Source: Roseburia hominis A2-183 (GTDB lineage Bacteria; Bacillota; Clostridia; Lachnospirales; Lachnospiraceae). From it: a DNA stretch of 64,000 nt. The position numbers and the translations under genes were made by a program. Positions 27,529 to 35,893 of the stretch are shown here, piece after piece. Positions within the stretch are counted from its first letter, which is position 1; each line of letters starts with the position of its first letter. The notes beneath the pieces were generated by a model. It saw only the letters and a program-made list of their open reading frames with translations. It searched no databases and was not told the DNA's origin. The stretch is taken from positions 2,773,501 to 2,837,500 of the forward strand of contig NC_015977.1 of assembly GCF_000225345.1 (NCBI RefSeq), written 5' to 3'.

Positions 27529-27686
27529 GTCGCCGCCACCCTTAAAAAGGGTGGCTCGGGACGCTGGGTGTAACCCCTTGGTACCCGACAGCGTCTCAAG
27601 GCGCCCTAGACTTTCTCTTCGTTCAAGTCACTATTGCACTTGACGCGTTGCTTATGCCCATGAATGGGCGTTTGTACTACTTCGAC

Positions 27687-28142
27687 TTAACCCTTAAAAG
27701 GGTCTTCGTACTCCTTCACACTTAATTTATCTTGCATGATATCGTACTTTTCTTGATCTTGAATATACTTTTTTATTGTCGCTTCATTTAATCCTACGGT
27801 GCTGACATAATATCCCTCTGACCAGAAATGTCTGTTTCCAAATTTATATTTGAGATTTGCATGTCTGTCAAAAATCATAAGCGCTGACTTTCCCTTTAAA
27901 TATCCCATAAAACTCGACACGCTCATCTTTGGCGGAATACTTACTAGCATATGAATATGGTCAGGCATGAGATGCCCTTCAATAATCTCCACGCCCTTAT
28001 ATGCACATAACTGTTTCAGAATATCACGTATATCCTCTTTTAATTGATTATAAATAATTTTTCGTCTATACTTAGGAGTAAATACAATATGGTATTTACA
28101 CATCCATTTTGTATGGGCGAGATCATTAGACTTATTCGCCAT
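27687..28142 (-). CDS. tnpA: IS200-type Y1 transposase TnpA
   Basis: 151-residue HUH/Y1 single-strand transposase. The HUH motif is in MPDHIHMLVSIPP near residue 62, and the catalytic Tyr is in ATIKKYIQDQ near 127. It also has KWMCKYHIVFTPKYRRK at the N-terminus. Length is typical and the gene looks intact. Its ribosome binding site (AAAGG) is inside a 12-bp hairpin (28144-28155 with 28192-28203) that would limit translation, as known for IS200. Confidence 0.95.
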   Translation of the reverse strand: MANKSNDLAHTKWMCKYHIVFTPKYRRKIIYNQLKEDIRDILKQLCAYKGVEIIEGHLMPDHIHMLVSIPPKMSVSSFMGYLKGKSALMIFDRHANLKYKFGNRHFWSEGYYVSTVGLNEATIKKYIQDQEKYDIMQDKLSVKEYEDPFKG

Positions 28143-28143
28143 A

Positions 28144-28203
28144 AAACACCTTTCCTTTCTTGCAATAGTGACTGAACAACTCTATTGTAACGGAAAGGTG
28201 TTT
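28144..28203 (-). promoter_or_regulatory. Hairpin sequestering the tnpA start region
   Basis: AAACACCTTTCC (28144-28155) and GGAAAGGTGTTT (28192-28203) form a perfect 12-bp stem. The distal arm on the minus-strand RNA contains the tnpA ribosome binding site. On the plus strand it is followed by T's and can stop incoming transcription. Confidence 0.75.
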
Positions 28204-28320
28204 TTCTGTATAACGATTTGACTCCACCCGCATAGCAGGTGGGTTTTTGCTTTATGCGTACTTCGTTTCTCTGTTGAGAAACTCGTAAACACGCATTCAG
28301 CAGGCTAAAGCCTAATGACG

Positions 28321-28374
28321 AAAAAGGGACAGGGGCGCACAGCACTTCGTGCTGTGCAGCTCCCTGTCCCTTTT
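28321..28374. terminator. Strong bidirectional terminator downstream of hsp20
   Basis: Long stem AAAAAGGGACAGGG...CCCTGTCCCTTTT with an inner CACAGCAC/GTGCTGTG stem, A-run on one side and T-run on the other. It ends the hsp20 transcript on the minus strand. Confidence 0.85.
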
Positions 28375-28399
28375 CTCCTGTCATCTGCAGGCGTATCGC

Positions 28400-28532
28400 T
28401 TAGTAAACATGCTTTTTCGACTTGTGGGCTTCTCTCGCTTCCTCGACCGCCTCATGGTCTGCCATATTCACCTTTGCTGCTACTTTTTTTCTTCTTCAAC
28501 GGATGTTTTGGATTCTTATCTGACATGATCAT
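28400..28532 (-). pseudogene. Small basic protein gene with a frameshift at an A7 run
   Basis: Starting at ATG 28532 (AAAGGAA upstream) a frame reads MIMSDKNPKHPLKKKK. At seven consecutive A's (28484-28490 as T's on the plus strand) the frame must shift by one base to continue VAAKVNMADHEAVEEAREAH and end KSKKHVY at 28400. Unshifted, it stops after 26 codons. It lies between hsp20 and its terminator. Either a homopolymer error, a decayed gene, or a frameshifted small protein of about 43 residues. Function unknown. Confidence 0.5.
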
Positions 28533-28556
28533 ACGCTTCCTTTCTCTCTGTCATCC

Positions 28557-29021
28557 TTATCCTTCAATCGCAATGTATTTCTTCTGCTCTACTGCAGGCT
28601 TTGCTTCCTTCTTCGGAACAACCAGCGTTAAGATACCGTGCTTGAACTCAGCCTTGATATCCTCCTCGGTTACGCCCTCGCCCACATAGAAGCTCCGGCT
28701 GCAGGCACCTGCATAACGCTCTCTGCGGATGTAACGTCCGGATTCTTTCTCCTTCTCGTCCTGATCCAGTCCCTTGGCGGCACTGATGGTCAGATATCCG
28801 TCATCCAGCTCTACGGTAATCTCATCCTTCTTGAAGCCCGGAAGATCAACTTCCATCTTGTAGCCATCCTTCATCTCCTGAATATCTGTCTTCATCAGGT
28901 TACCGGCTCTTCTGCCGTACAGCTTCTTGTCAACCTTGCGCAAATCTCTGTCATCGAAAAATGGAAAATCATCAAACCAGTCATCAAATAAGTTCTCTCC
29001 AAAAATACTAGGTGTTAACAT
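28557..29021 (-). CDS. Hsp20/alpha-crystallin small heat-shock protein
   Basis: 154-residue holdase chaperone that prevents aggregation of unfolded proteins. A short N-terminal arm (DDWFDDFPFFD) is followed by an alpha-crystallin domain from about residue 43 (YKMEVDLPGFKKDEITVELDDGYLTI) to the C-terminal GILTLVVPKKE. The ribosome binding site AAGGAG lies inside the last codons of a 33-codon upstream ORF, whose stop is 3 bases before this ATG. Regulated by a CIRCE element over the promoter. Confidence 0.95.
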   Translation of the reverse strand: MLTPSIFGENLFDDWFDDFPFFDDRDLRKVDKKLYGRRAGNLMKTDIQEMKDGYKMEVDLPGFKKDEITVELDDGYLTISAAKGLDQDEKEKESGRYIRRERYAGACSRSFYVGEGVTEEDIKAEFKHGILTLVVPKKEAKPAVEQKKYIAIEG

Positions 29022-29024
29022 AAG

Positions 29025-29126
29025 TCATCTCTCCTTTTCTACTTCGTACCTGCCTTCGGCAGATACACTCATGCTGTTTCCTTGTTTCTTTGGAACCGGG
29101 ATGTTCTGGGAACTCATAGAACTCAT
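29025..29126 (-). CDS. 33-residue ORF upstream of hsp20
   Basis: Starts at ATG 29126, 8 bases after AGGAG, and ends with TGA at 29025-29027, just before hsp20. The peptide begins MSSMSSQNIPVPKKQGN and is polar with no membrane segment. The hsp20 ribosome binding site is inside it, so translation of the two is probably coupled. It may be a true small protein or a regulatory uORF. No homologue is recognised. Confidence 0.5.
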   Translation of the reverse strand: MSSMSSQNIPVPKKQGNSMSVSAEGRYEVEKER

Positions 29127-29166
29127 TTCCTGTTCTCCTTTTGTTCCTCTCCTTTGTTCTGACTAT

Positions 29167-29195
29167 GTTATAACACCGTTTATTAGCACTGTCAA
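29167..29195 (-). promoter_or_regulatory. hsp20 promoter
   Basis: TTGACA (29190-29195), a 17-base spacer and TATAAC (29167-29172) on the minus strand, overlapping the CIRCE operator. Confidence 0.88.
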
Positions 29196-29209
29196 GTGTT
29201 GAGTGCTAA
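29183..29209. promoter_or_regulatory. CIRCE operator (HrcA binding site)
   Basis: TTAGCACTG-N9-GAGTGCTAA, one mismatch from the consensus TTAGCACTC-N9-GAGTGCTAA. It covers the -35 box, so HrcA should repress hsp20 and its upstream ORF until heat shock. Confidence 0.93.
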
Positions 29210-29288
29210 TTTTCTGTGAACTTTTTGTGAAATCCTGTAATTGCTTGATTTTACAGCATTTCAAGCGTTGTTATCGTCCAACTACGCA

Positions 29289-30638
29289 TCATTTTCCTTG
29301 ATTTCCCATGTTTTCTTCCCAAAGTACCGGCATCCGGAAGATCTGCACGACGAGCGGAATTACCATGATAAACCACACGAGCGGCTCCGCCACAATGACA
29401 CCGGTGTAGCCTAACATCGGCACAAGCGTGGCGGCGATCACGATTTTCCCGACCATCTCAAGCGAACTCGAAATGAGCGGCGTGATATGATCGCCCAGTC
29501 CCTGCATGGCGTTTCGGAGCACGCAGATCACCGCCGTCACATAGTAGAACAGCGTGTCGAATTTCAGGTAGTTGGTCGCATTTAAGATCACAACCTCATT
29601 CGTGCTTCCCGTCACAAGATATACCAGCCATCTGCCAATCGTGTAGCTCGCCACCGCGGAAAGCGTACACCAGATGCAGGTGTAGAAAATGCCGAGCCGG
29701 ATGCCTTTTTTGACCCGGTCGATCCTGCCCGCGCCCAGATTCTGTCCGCAGTAGGTCGCCATCGTCTGTCCGAAGACGCTGAACATCGTCATAAAAATCT
29801 CGGAAATTTTCCGCGCCGCCGTGTGCGCCACGATGATGTCCTGCCCCAGCTTATTGATCGCCGTCTGGAGTGTCAGCGAGCCGATATTGACCAGCGAGCT
29901 CATAAAGCCCATCGACAGCCCCGATCCGAGCATGTTTTTCACCATCGCCGTATCCGCATCCCGGAAATCCTCCTGTGCAAGACGGAGCATTTCATACCGT
30001 CTTAGCATGTAGATCCAGCAGATCACAAACGCCAGAATCTGTGCCAGAACCGTGGCGGCGGCAGCTCCGCGCACACCCGCCTTTAACACCAGCACGAACA
30101 GAAGATCTCCCGCGATATTTAACGCCACCGACACTGCCAGAATCACGAGCGGCGTGACGGTATCCCCGAGCGCCCGAAGTGCTGCGGCACACGCGTCATA
30201 GAGGAATGTCGCAAGAAGTCCCGCTATGATGATAAATATGTAAGGTCCTGCCACCGGAATCAGATGCTCCGGCACATTTAAAAACCGCAGGATCGGCTGT
30301 AAAAACACCAGTCCTAGCACCGTCAGCACGACCGAGATCACCGTTCCGAGCACCAGGGAAGCGGCAAACGATTTTTTCACGCCCCGGATATCCTTCGCGC
30401 CGAACCGCTGCGCCGTGATGATGGCAAACCCGTTCGCCAGTCCGAGCAAAAAGCCGATGATGAGATTGCTGAGTGTCGTCGTTGCACCGACTGCAGCGAG
30501 CGCATCCTCCCCGAGAAAAGAGCCGACAATTCTCGTGTCGGTCACACTGTAGGTCAGCTGCAGCAGATTCCCCAGAAATATCGGCAGTGCAAACGCAAGA
30601 ATCAGCGTTGACGGTTTTCCTTTTGTAAGATCTTTCAT
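29289..30638 (-). CDS. MATE-family efflux transporter
   Basis: 449-residue multidrug/toxin antiporter with 12 predicted helices in two halves. The N-terminal motif LILAFALPIFLGNLLQLTYSV and GATTTLSNLIIGFLLG are typical of the NorM/DinF group. It overlaps the SDR gene by 4 bases and is the last gene of the run pepD to MATE. Substrate unknown. Confidence 0.93.
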   Translation of the reverse strand: MKDLTKGKPSTLILAFALPIFLGNLLQLTYSVTDTRIVGSFLGEDALAAVGATTTLSNLIIGFLLGLANGFAIITAQRFGAKDIRGVKKSFAASLVLGTVISVVLTVLGLVFLQPILRFLNVPEHLIPVAGPYIFIIIAGLLATFLYDACAAALRALGDTVTPLVILAVSVALNIAGDLLFVLVLKAGVRGAAAATVLAQILAFVICWIYMLRRYEMLRLAQEDFRDADTAMVKNMLGSGLSMGFMSSLVNIGSLTLQTAINKLGQDIIVAHTAARKISEIFMTMFSVFGQTMATYCGQNLGAGRIDRVKKGIRLGIFYTCIWCTLSAVASYTIGRWLVYLVTGSTNEVVILNATNYLKFDTLFYYVTAVICVLRNAMQGLGDHITPLISSSLEMVGKIVIAATLVPMLGYTGVIVAEPLVWFIMVIPLVVQIFRMPVLWEENMGNQGK

Positions 30639-31396
30639 TCGACCGGTCTCTCCTTTTTCGCTACCGGCTTGCGCCGGATTCTGTGATACTGCGGGCGGAG
30701 CGTCACCTCCGACACCGCCACGCCCTCTCTCTGCCCCACGATATACGCCACCGCCTCCGCGACGTCCTGCGGCAGAAGATAGCTCTCCGTCTCCTCCCCC
30801 ACCGTAAAGTCTGCATTGCGATACAATTCCGTCTTCGTCATATCCGGGGATACCGTCGCCACGCGCACACCGTATTTTCGCGCCTCGTCAAAGAGGCTGC
30901 ACGAAAAGCTCGCAAGTCCTGCCTTTACCGCGCCGTAGGCACAGCCGTGCGGATTCGACTGCTGCGCCGTCACGGATGCGATATTGACGATGCAGCCCTT
31001 GTTTTTCTTAAACCCGCGCAGCAGCTGCTGGCTTAAAATCATCGGCACTTCCAGATCTGTGCGCACCATCTCCTGAATCTTCTTCGGGCTTAGTTCCTCG
31101 TGCAGTCCGTAGTACGCGCTGCCGGCATTGTTGACGAGCAGCGTTACCCCGGCTTCCGCCACAATCCCCCGCACCAGCTTCAACATTTTTTCCGTGTCCA
31201 GAAGATCGCAGACCACCGCATGAAACAGCGGATTATCTGCAACGTCCGGAAACTGTTCCGCGAAACTGCTGCCGAACGAGCGTCCGATGCCAAACACTTC
31301 ATATCCCATTTTGCACAGTCTGGCACTGATCGCCGCCCCGATCCCGGAGGACGCCCCCGTGACAATCGCCGCCTCGTTTTCTCTACACTGCTCCAT
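30635..31396 (-). CDS. Short-chain dehydrogenase/reductase (SDR)
   Basis: 253-residue NAD(P)-dependent oxidoreductase. Nucleotide motif TGASSGIG near residue 14, NNAGSAYYG near 87, and the catalytic Ser-Tyr-Lys in ...YGAVKAG near 150. Start at ATG 31396, 7 bases after AAGGAG; a GTG eight codons upstream lacks a ribosome binding site. It lies 11 bases after the radical SAM gene and overlaps the MATE gene by 4. Substrate not assignable. Confidence 0.9.
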   Translation of the reverse strand: MEQCRENEAAIVTGASSGIGAAISARLCKMGYEVFGIGRSFGSSFAEQFPDVADNPLFHAVVCDLLDTEKMLKLVRGIVAEAGVTLLVNNAGSAYYGLHEELSPKKIQEMVRTDLEVPMILSQQLLRGFKKNKGCIVNIASVTAQQSNPHGCAYGAVKAGLASFSCSLFDEARKYGVRVATVSPDMTKTELYRNADFTVGEETESYLLPQDVAEAVAYIVGQREGVAVSEVTLRPQYHRIRRKPVAKKERPVE

Positions 31397-31407
31397 GTAT
31401 TCTCTCC

Positions 31408-32439
31408 TTATTCCTTCCACTGGAAAATCCGCTCTGCCGGAAGATAAGCGGCAAGTTTTTCCGTCATATACTGCTCCATCTCCTCCATGAGCGCCGTCGG
31501 GTAATGGTACACCCCGCCGTCATTCTGGTAGGGGAACTGCACCACCGCCGAGTCCGGCTCATTTTTCCGCATCTTCTTCAGATAATCCTGGGAGATGCGG
31601 AAGGTTCCGACGCTGACATCCGCCAGTTTTTCCAGGTCCAGCGTCCCGCAGACCTGCGCAAACATCGCGTCATAGTGCTTCTTCCAGTCGCTGCAATAGA
31701 TCATCGGGTCAAAGCAGAGACGCACCGAAAAGCCTTGTTCCATCGCCGCTTCCGCTCCTGCCAGCCGCCCGGCGAGCGAAGCCGTACCGTGCTCATATGC
31801 ATCAATCACCTGCTGCGGTGAGATGGTAAACGCACAGATGACACCTGCCTCCGGCCGGACCGTCTGCCACAGGCTGCCTCCGGTTCCCTTGGTTCTAAGC
31901 TCGATGCGCAGCCGCTGCCCGCCGGTGTTCATCCTGCGCACAAACTCAATCCAGCGTGCCGCATAACCGGTCAGATGCTCTAACGCCAGCAGATCCGTGT
32001 CGTAGGACACGCACAGGTAGACCGGGTGCGCGTCAAGTCTCTTTTCCACTTCCGCAAAAATATCCTCAAGATTGACGAACACCACCAGGTTGGCGGACGG
32101 ATACATTCCCTTCAGATAGCAGTATTCACAGTCAAACACGCAGTTCATCACACAGGAGGTGTAGTAAAAATGCTCATTTCCAAAGTTCTGGCAGACCGGC
32201 GCGCCGGGGTAGAGCAGCTCACCGTGCTTCGCCGCCAGAATCAGATTCTGCGCCGCATGCTGCCTGACATAGTCCTGCCTGCTCCGGCAGAAAACATCCT
32301 TATAGTGGTCGATGTCAATCACTTCCGCCTGCGGAAACTGCGCAAGCATCCGCTTAGTCTCCGGATCTTCCGCCACTTCCCGCTCCACATAAATATGGGA
32401 AAACGGCGGATTATAATAAGACCTGTTTAAGTTCTTCAA
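31408..32439 (-). CDS. Radical SAM protein, spore-photoproduct-lyase-like
   Basis: About 343 residues. SPL-type N-terminal FSHIYVEREV is followed by the radical SAM cysteine cluster CVFDCEYCYLKG (CxxxCxxC) near residue 93 and a C-terminal FPYQNDGGVYHYP. SPL repairs the thymine dimer (spore photoproduct) in germinating spores using a 4Fe-4S cluster and SAM. The start is uncertain: a TTG at 32439 with AAGGTG 5 bases upstream is preferred, ATG 32490 is possible. The first codons overlap the nucleosidase gene, so the pair is coupled. Confidence 0.85.
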   Translation of the reverse strand: MKNLNRSYYNPPFSHIYVEREVAEDPETKRMLAQFPQAEVIDIDHYKDVFCRSRQDYVRQHAAQNLILAAKHGELLYPGAPVCQNFGNEHFYYTSCVMNCVFDCEYCYLKGMYPSANLVVFVNLEDIFAEVEKRLDAHPVYLCVSYDTDLLALEHLTGYAARWIEFVRRMNTGGQRLRIELRTKGTGGSLWQTVRPEAGVICAFTISPQQVIDAYEHGTASLAGRLAGAEAAMEQGFSVRLCFDPMIYCSDWKKHYDAMFAQVCGTLDLEKLADVSVGTFRISQDYLKKMRKNEPDSAVVQFPYQNDGGVYHYPTALMEEMEQYMTEKLAAYLPAERIFQWKE

Positions 32440-33325
32440 GCCGCACCTTCCCTTCCCGCCTGTCTTTGCACGGGAGCAGCCCCCGCGCATACCATTCTTC
32501 CAGTTCCGCTTTCCAGTCGTATCCGGTAAGCGCCGCATACGTGATATACTGCCGCGCCGACGCCCGCATCGTCTGCGAGCAGTGCAGCGCCGCAAAAAGC
32601 CGCTCCAGCACCGTCTCGTCTTCCTGCAAAATACCGTCGTTTCGCAGCGTCTCCTCCTCGTCTGCCGCCTCCCGCAGATTTGTAAGAAATGCCACGACCT
32701 CCTTTACATGCTGCTCCAGCAGCCCCGTGAGCGCCTCCGCCGTCATTCTCTCCTGCCCTGCAATTCCGAAATCCGATACCACCTTCAAAAAAAGCATCCG
32801 GTCCGGAGAAAAAAAGCGGATGCCTGCCTGATAGACGGCCGCCGCTTCCATATCATATAAAGCTCCGTGTGCCGCTGCTCTTTGCAGCGGCTGCATCCCG
32901 GTCACAAGTTCACGTTCCTTCCACGGGTGCCGGTACAGAATATCCGGATAGAACGTTTTCCCGGTCGCCTGCTCCGTGATCTTGTGACACACGTACAGGT
33001 CTCCGATCTGTGCGGCGTGTGCCGCCCCGTATCCGCTGTCCATGCCACTGTCTACAGTTTCACAGCCACTGTCCGCGCCAGCGTTTGCTGCCGCGCAGCA
33101 GCCGATATTGATGAGAAAGTCTGCCGCATCAGCTCCATCCTGCGCACAGACTGCGGCGACCACCGCGGCCGCCGCAATCTCCCCCACACCGGTCACAACC
33201 AGCCGGATGCCGGCGTTCTCATTGTCAAACACCTCAAATGGCGCATACGCCGTGTTCTTTTTTAATTCCAGTTCCCGGATGAATCCGTGTGCCTCCTGAT
33301 AGAGCGCCGTCACCACATAAATCAT
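32411..33325 (-). CDS. MTA/SAH nucleosidase-like phosphorylase
   Basis: 304 residues. The first ~230 have the purine nucleosidase (PNP/MTAN) fold: YVVTALYQEAHGFI at the N-terminus, VVTGVGEIAAAA, FLINIGCCAA, YDMEAAAVYQAG with the specificity Met-Glu, and VVSDFG near 185 with the catalytic Asp. A C-terminal extension of about 85 residues is helical. A Ser/Gly/Asp-rich insertion lies at about 97-112. Placed directly before an SPL-like radical SAM gene, so it may remove 5'-deoxyadenosine or SAH products; this is inference. Confidence 0.82.
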   Translation of the reverse strand: MIYVVTALYQEAHGFIRELELKKNTAYAPFEVFDNENAGIRLVVTGVGEIAAAAVVAAVCAQDGADAADFLINIGCCAAANAGADSGCETVDSGMDSGYGAAHAAQIGDLYVCHKITEQATGKTFYPDILYRHPWKERELVTGMQPLQRAAAHGALYDMEAAAVYQAGIRFFSPDRMLFLKVVSDFGIAGQERMTAEALTGLLEQHVKEVVAFLTNLREAADEEETLRNDGILQEDETVLERLFAALHCSQTMRASARQYITYAALTGYDWKAELEEWYARGLLPCKDRREGKVRLEELKQVLL

Positions 33326-33334
33326 CGTCTGTCT

Positions 33335-34270
33335 CTAACCTTTCCAATACGCCCGGATGGCGTCTTCCACAAGCTTCTCTCCGATCACAATCAGAACGTC
33401 CTGCCCGTTTGCAATCGGCTTTCGCGTGATCTCCTGCTGTGTTGCATTGATCTCCAGCCATGTGCCGTCCGAATTCTGCAAAAATCCCTTCACACGGAAA
33501 ATATGTCCGCACGACGGATCTTTCAGCATCTTCTTCACCGCCGCCGTAACCGCATCCCCGTCCAGGTGCATATCCAGAAAATACAGCGATTCAAACGACT
33601 GTCCCTTCGCAAAGTCCGGCTTCTCATAGCTTGCGATGTGATAACCGCAGGAGAGAATTGTGGCAAAATCCTGATCCGGGAGCGGTTCTGCGCCCTCGCA
33701 CAAAACCTTCTGATCCGCCCGCTGCTTGCAGCCGAGTGCTGTAAGCGACCGCTTCAGATGCGCGATTGTATTCCGCCGCTGCTCCTCTGTCGCCGTGTCG
33801 CACTTGCTTAAAATCATACAGCCGGCATTTGCCGCCTGCGATGCCAGCAGGTACTCCGCCTCCGGCGAAAGCGCGTCCTCCAGCCGCGCGTCCACCACAG
33901 CGATCACATTGCCGATCTCATACCACCGATCCAGCGGCTCCTCGTGCAGCACGTCAAAGAACTCGTCCATGTCGTAGATTCCCGACGGCTCCACGAGCAC
34001 GCGGTCATACCCGCACATTCCCATGGCGATCAGCTTGGTGCGGAACCTTCTGCGGTGCGTCTCGGGGTCGCAGCCACCGGAGATCATCTCCAGCTCGCAC
34101 TGCTCCCCCTCTAACTCCTGCAGCAGCATCATATCGACATTGACCGCGCCGAAATCATTTTCCAGGATTCCGATATTCTGCCCCTGCTCCATCAGGCGTT
34201 TCGCATATTTTTTCAAAAACGTCGTCTTCCCAGATCCGAGGAAACCCGTGATCAGATCAATTTTTACCAT
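33335..34270 (-). CDS. G3E-family GTPase (CobW/YjiA-like)
   Basis: 311-residue P-loop GTPase of the metallochaperone family. Walker [14 protein letters not shown] near residue 9, LVEPSGI switch near 95, and SKCD in place of NKxD. The metal-binding CxCC motif of COG0523 proteins is not present; the corresponding place reads ISGGCDPETHRR. A C-terminal CobW_C-like domain follows. It lies 9 bases upstream of the nucleosidase and 11 downstream of pepD. Client metal enzyme unknown. Confidence 0.85.
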   Translation of the reverse strand: MVKIDLITGFLGSGKTTFLKKYAKRLMEQGQNIGILENDFGAVNVDMMLLQELEGEQCELEMISGGCDPETHRRRFRTKLIAMGMCGYDRVLVEPSGIYDMDEFFDVLHEEPLDRWYEIGNVIAVVDARLEDALSPEAEYLLASQAANAGCMILSKCDTATEEQRRNTIAHLKRSLTALGCKQRADQKVLCEGAEPLPDQDFATILSCGYHIASYEKPDFAKGQSFESLYFLDMHLDGDAVTAAVKKMLKDPSCGHIFRVKGFLQNSDGTWLEINATQQEITRKPIANGQDVLIVIGEKLVEDAIRAYWKG

Positions 34271-34281
34271 GGCAGTCCTCC

Positions 34282-35766
34282 CTATGCATCCGATCTGGAA
34301 TATGCATTCTTCATCTGGCCGCTAAGTTCATATAAAACCTTGTCCAGGGTATCTGCCGTCTCCTTCTGCAGCATCTTCGCAATACTGCGGTTTGCCTCCT
34401 CGCGAAGTCTTCTGCGCATCACGGCATCCGTCTCCTTGGAGAGGAGCGCGTCGTAGTGATGGATCAGCTCGTGTCCCTTCGCCATCACATGCTCCTGATA
34501 GCGCTCGATATGGAACACCGAGCTCCGGTAGGATGCGTCTGCCATCGCCGCAATCAGCCGGCTCGACCAGTAAAAGTTCTCCGTGGACACCTCGCCCGTC
34601 GTGTTCGCCAGATATTCCGGTGTCTCCTCCACATCGGCATAGAACGGCACCAACACGTTAAATGCGTTCGACGCAAATGCCAGCCATTCAATCACGCCGT
34701 TCTCCTGCTCCATCTGCGGGCGCATCTGGATCACTGCGAGAAAATCGTTCCGGTTGATGCCGATCGAGCGGTATGCACCGCGCAGGGACTTATCCCCGTA
34801 AGCGGCATACGGATCATACGGCGTTCCCTGGAAATGGGAGGACAAGACGTATTTGACGTCCTCCACCGTCACCTTTTTCTCCGGCACCATGCACCACGGA
34901 AGATCATCCGAAACCGGTGTGAAATCCGCATGCGGTCCGTCCCACACCTTCGTGTGCGGATTCAGATAGCGCTCCATGAACCACGCACGCGGCGTGTTGT
35001 ATACATGATCCGCATCGTCATGGCTGCCGAACGCGTCGCGCGGATGAAACTCGCCATCCTGTGAGAGATCCAGATGATACGTCTTTACGAATTCTTCCAG
35101 ATCCGCCGAGCACATATATTCCTTCTGCTCCCCGAGGGCATCGGAAAAATCAAACCGGTCGATTCCAAGCTGGTTCGGCATGACCACATAGACATCATCC
35201 GGCACTCTGCGCGCCATCCAGTGATGTCCGCCGATTGTCTCCAGCCACCAGATCTCATCCTGATCCTGAAATGCAATGCCGTTCATCTCATAGGTGCCGT
35301 ACTGCTCCAGCAGGCTTCCCAGACGTCTGACACCCTCTCTGGCGCTGCGGATATACGGAAGTACAAGACACACAAGATCTTCCTCGCCGATCCCTCCACA
35401 TATCTCCGGCTGACCATCCTCTGCCTTCTGGTATACCACCAGCGGATCTACGCCGAGCACGCGCGGATTCGAGGTGATCGTCTCCGTCGCCGTCATGGCA
35501 ACATGCGCCTCATTCACGCCGCTTGCCGCCCAGATACCTTTCCCGTCGACCGCATTCGGCACCGCCGTGTAGCGCATCGGCTGCTCCGGCAGCTCGATCT
35601 TCACATGTGAAATCACAGACTCGTAGTGTCGCGGCTGCTCCTGGGGCTGCACGACCACAAATTTCTTCGGTGTAAAATGTCCCGAACCCGAATCGTCGTT
35701 GCGCGCAATCATCGTTGATCCATCATATGATGCTTTTTTTCCCACTAAAATCGTTGTACAAGCCAT
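34282..35766 (-). CDS. C69-family dipeptidase (PepD-like)
   Basis: 494-residue Ntn-hydrolase peptidase. Start at ATG 35766 (AAGGAGG 8 bases upstream) places Cys at position 3, the expected nucleophile, in MACTTILVGKKASYDGSTM. Other family segments: ARNDDSGSGH, NEAHVAMTATET, and IWWLETIGGHHW. A longer frame to 35847 would bury the nucleophile and is rejected. It heads a run of close genes toward the MATE gene at 29.3 kb. Cytoplasmic, no signal peptide. Confidence 0.92.
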   Translation of the reverse strand: MACTTILVGKKASYDGSTMIARNDDSGSGHFTPKKFVVVQPQEQPRHYESVISHVKIELPEQPMRYTAVPNAVDGKGIWAASGVNEAHVAMTATETITSNPRVLGVDPLVVYQKAEDGQPEICGGIGEEDLVCLVLPYIRSAREGVRRLGSLLEQYGTYEMNGIAFQDQDEIWWLETIGGHHWMARRVPDDVYVVMPNQLGIDRFDFSDALGEQKEYMCSADLEEFVKTYHLDLSQDGEFHPRDAFGSHDDADHVYNTPRAWFMERYLNPHTKVWDGPHADFTPVSDDLPWCMVPEKKVTVEDVKYVLSSHFQGTPYDPYAAYGDKSLRGAYRSIGINRNDFLAVIQMRPQMEQENGVIEWLAFASNAFNVLVPFYADVEETPEYLANTTGEVSTENFYWSSRLIAAMADASYRSSVFHIERYQEHVMAKGHELIHHYDALLSKETDAVMRRRLREEANRSIAKMLQKETADTLDKVLYELSGQMKNAYSRSDA

Positions 35767-35893
35767 TGTCCATTCCTCCTTGGTATGTCTATCTGATTTT
35801 CCTGCCTCTTCGCCGGAAGCAGAAATTCCTGAAAGCATATTCCACATTGCATAAGAATCATAGCACTTTTCGCTTGTCTTCTACAAGTCCCAT

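Larger units (their letters stand above)
27530..28250 (-). mobile_element. IS200-type element (IS200/IS605 family), approximate ends
   Basis: One tnpA gene without tnpB. Putative end hairpins are GCCACCCTT...AAGGGTGGC (27535-27555) on the tnpA 3' side and CCACCCGC...GCAGGTGGG (28224-28243) on the 5' side. Family members have no terminal inverted repeats and make no target duplication, so exact ends cannot be fixed here. Confidence 0.7.

Noticed and set aside
27530..28250. TnpB or guide-RNA-type partner in the IS200 element
   Set aside because: Only tnpA is present; no room or motifs for TnpB.
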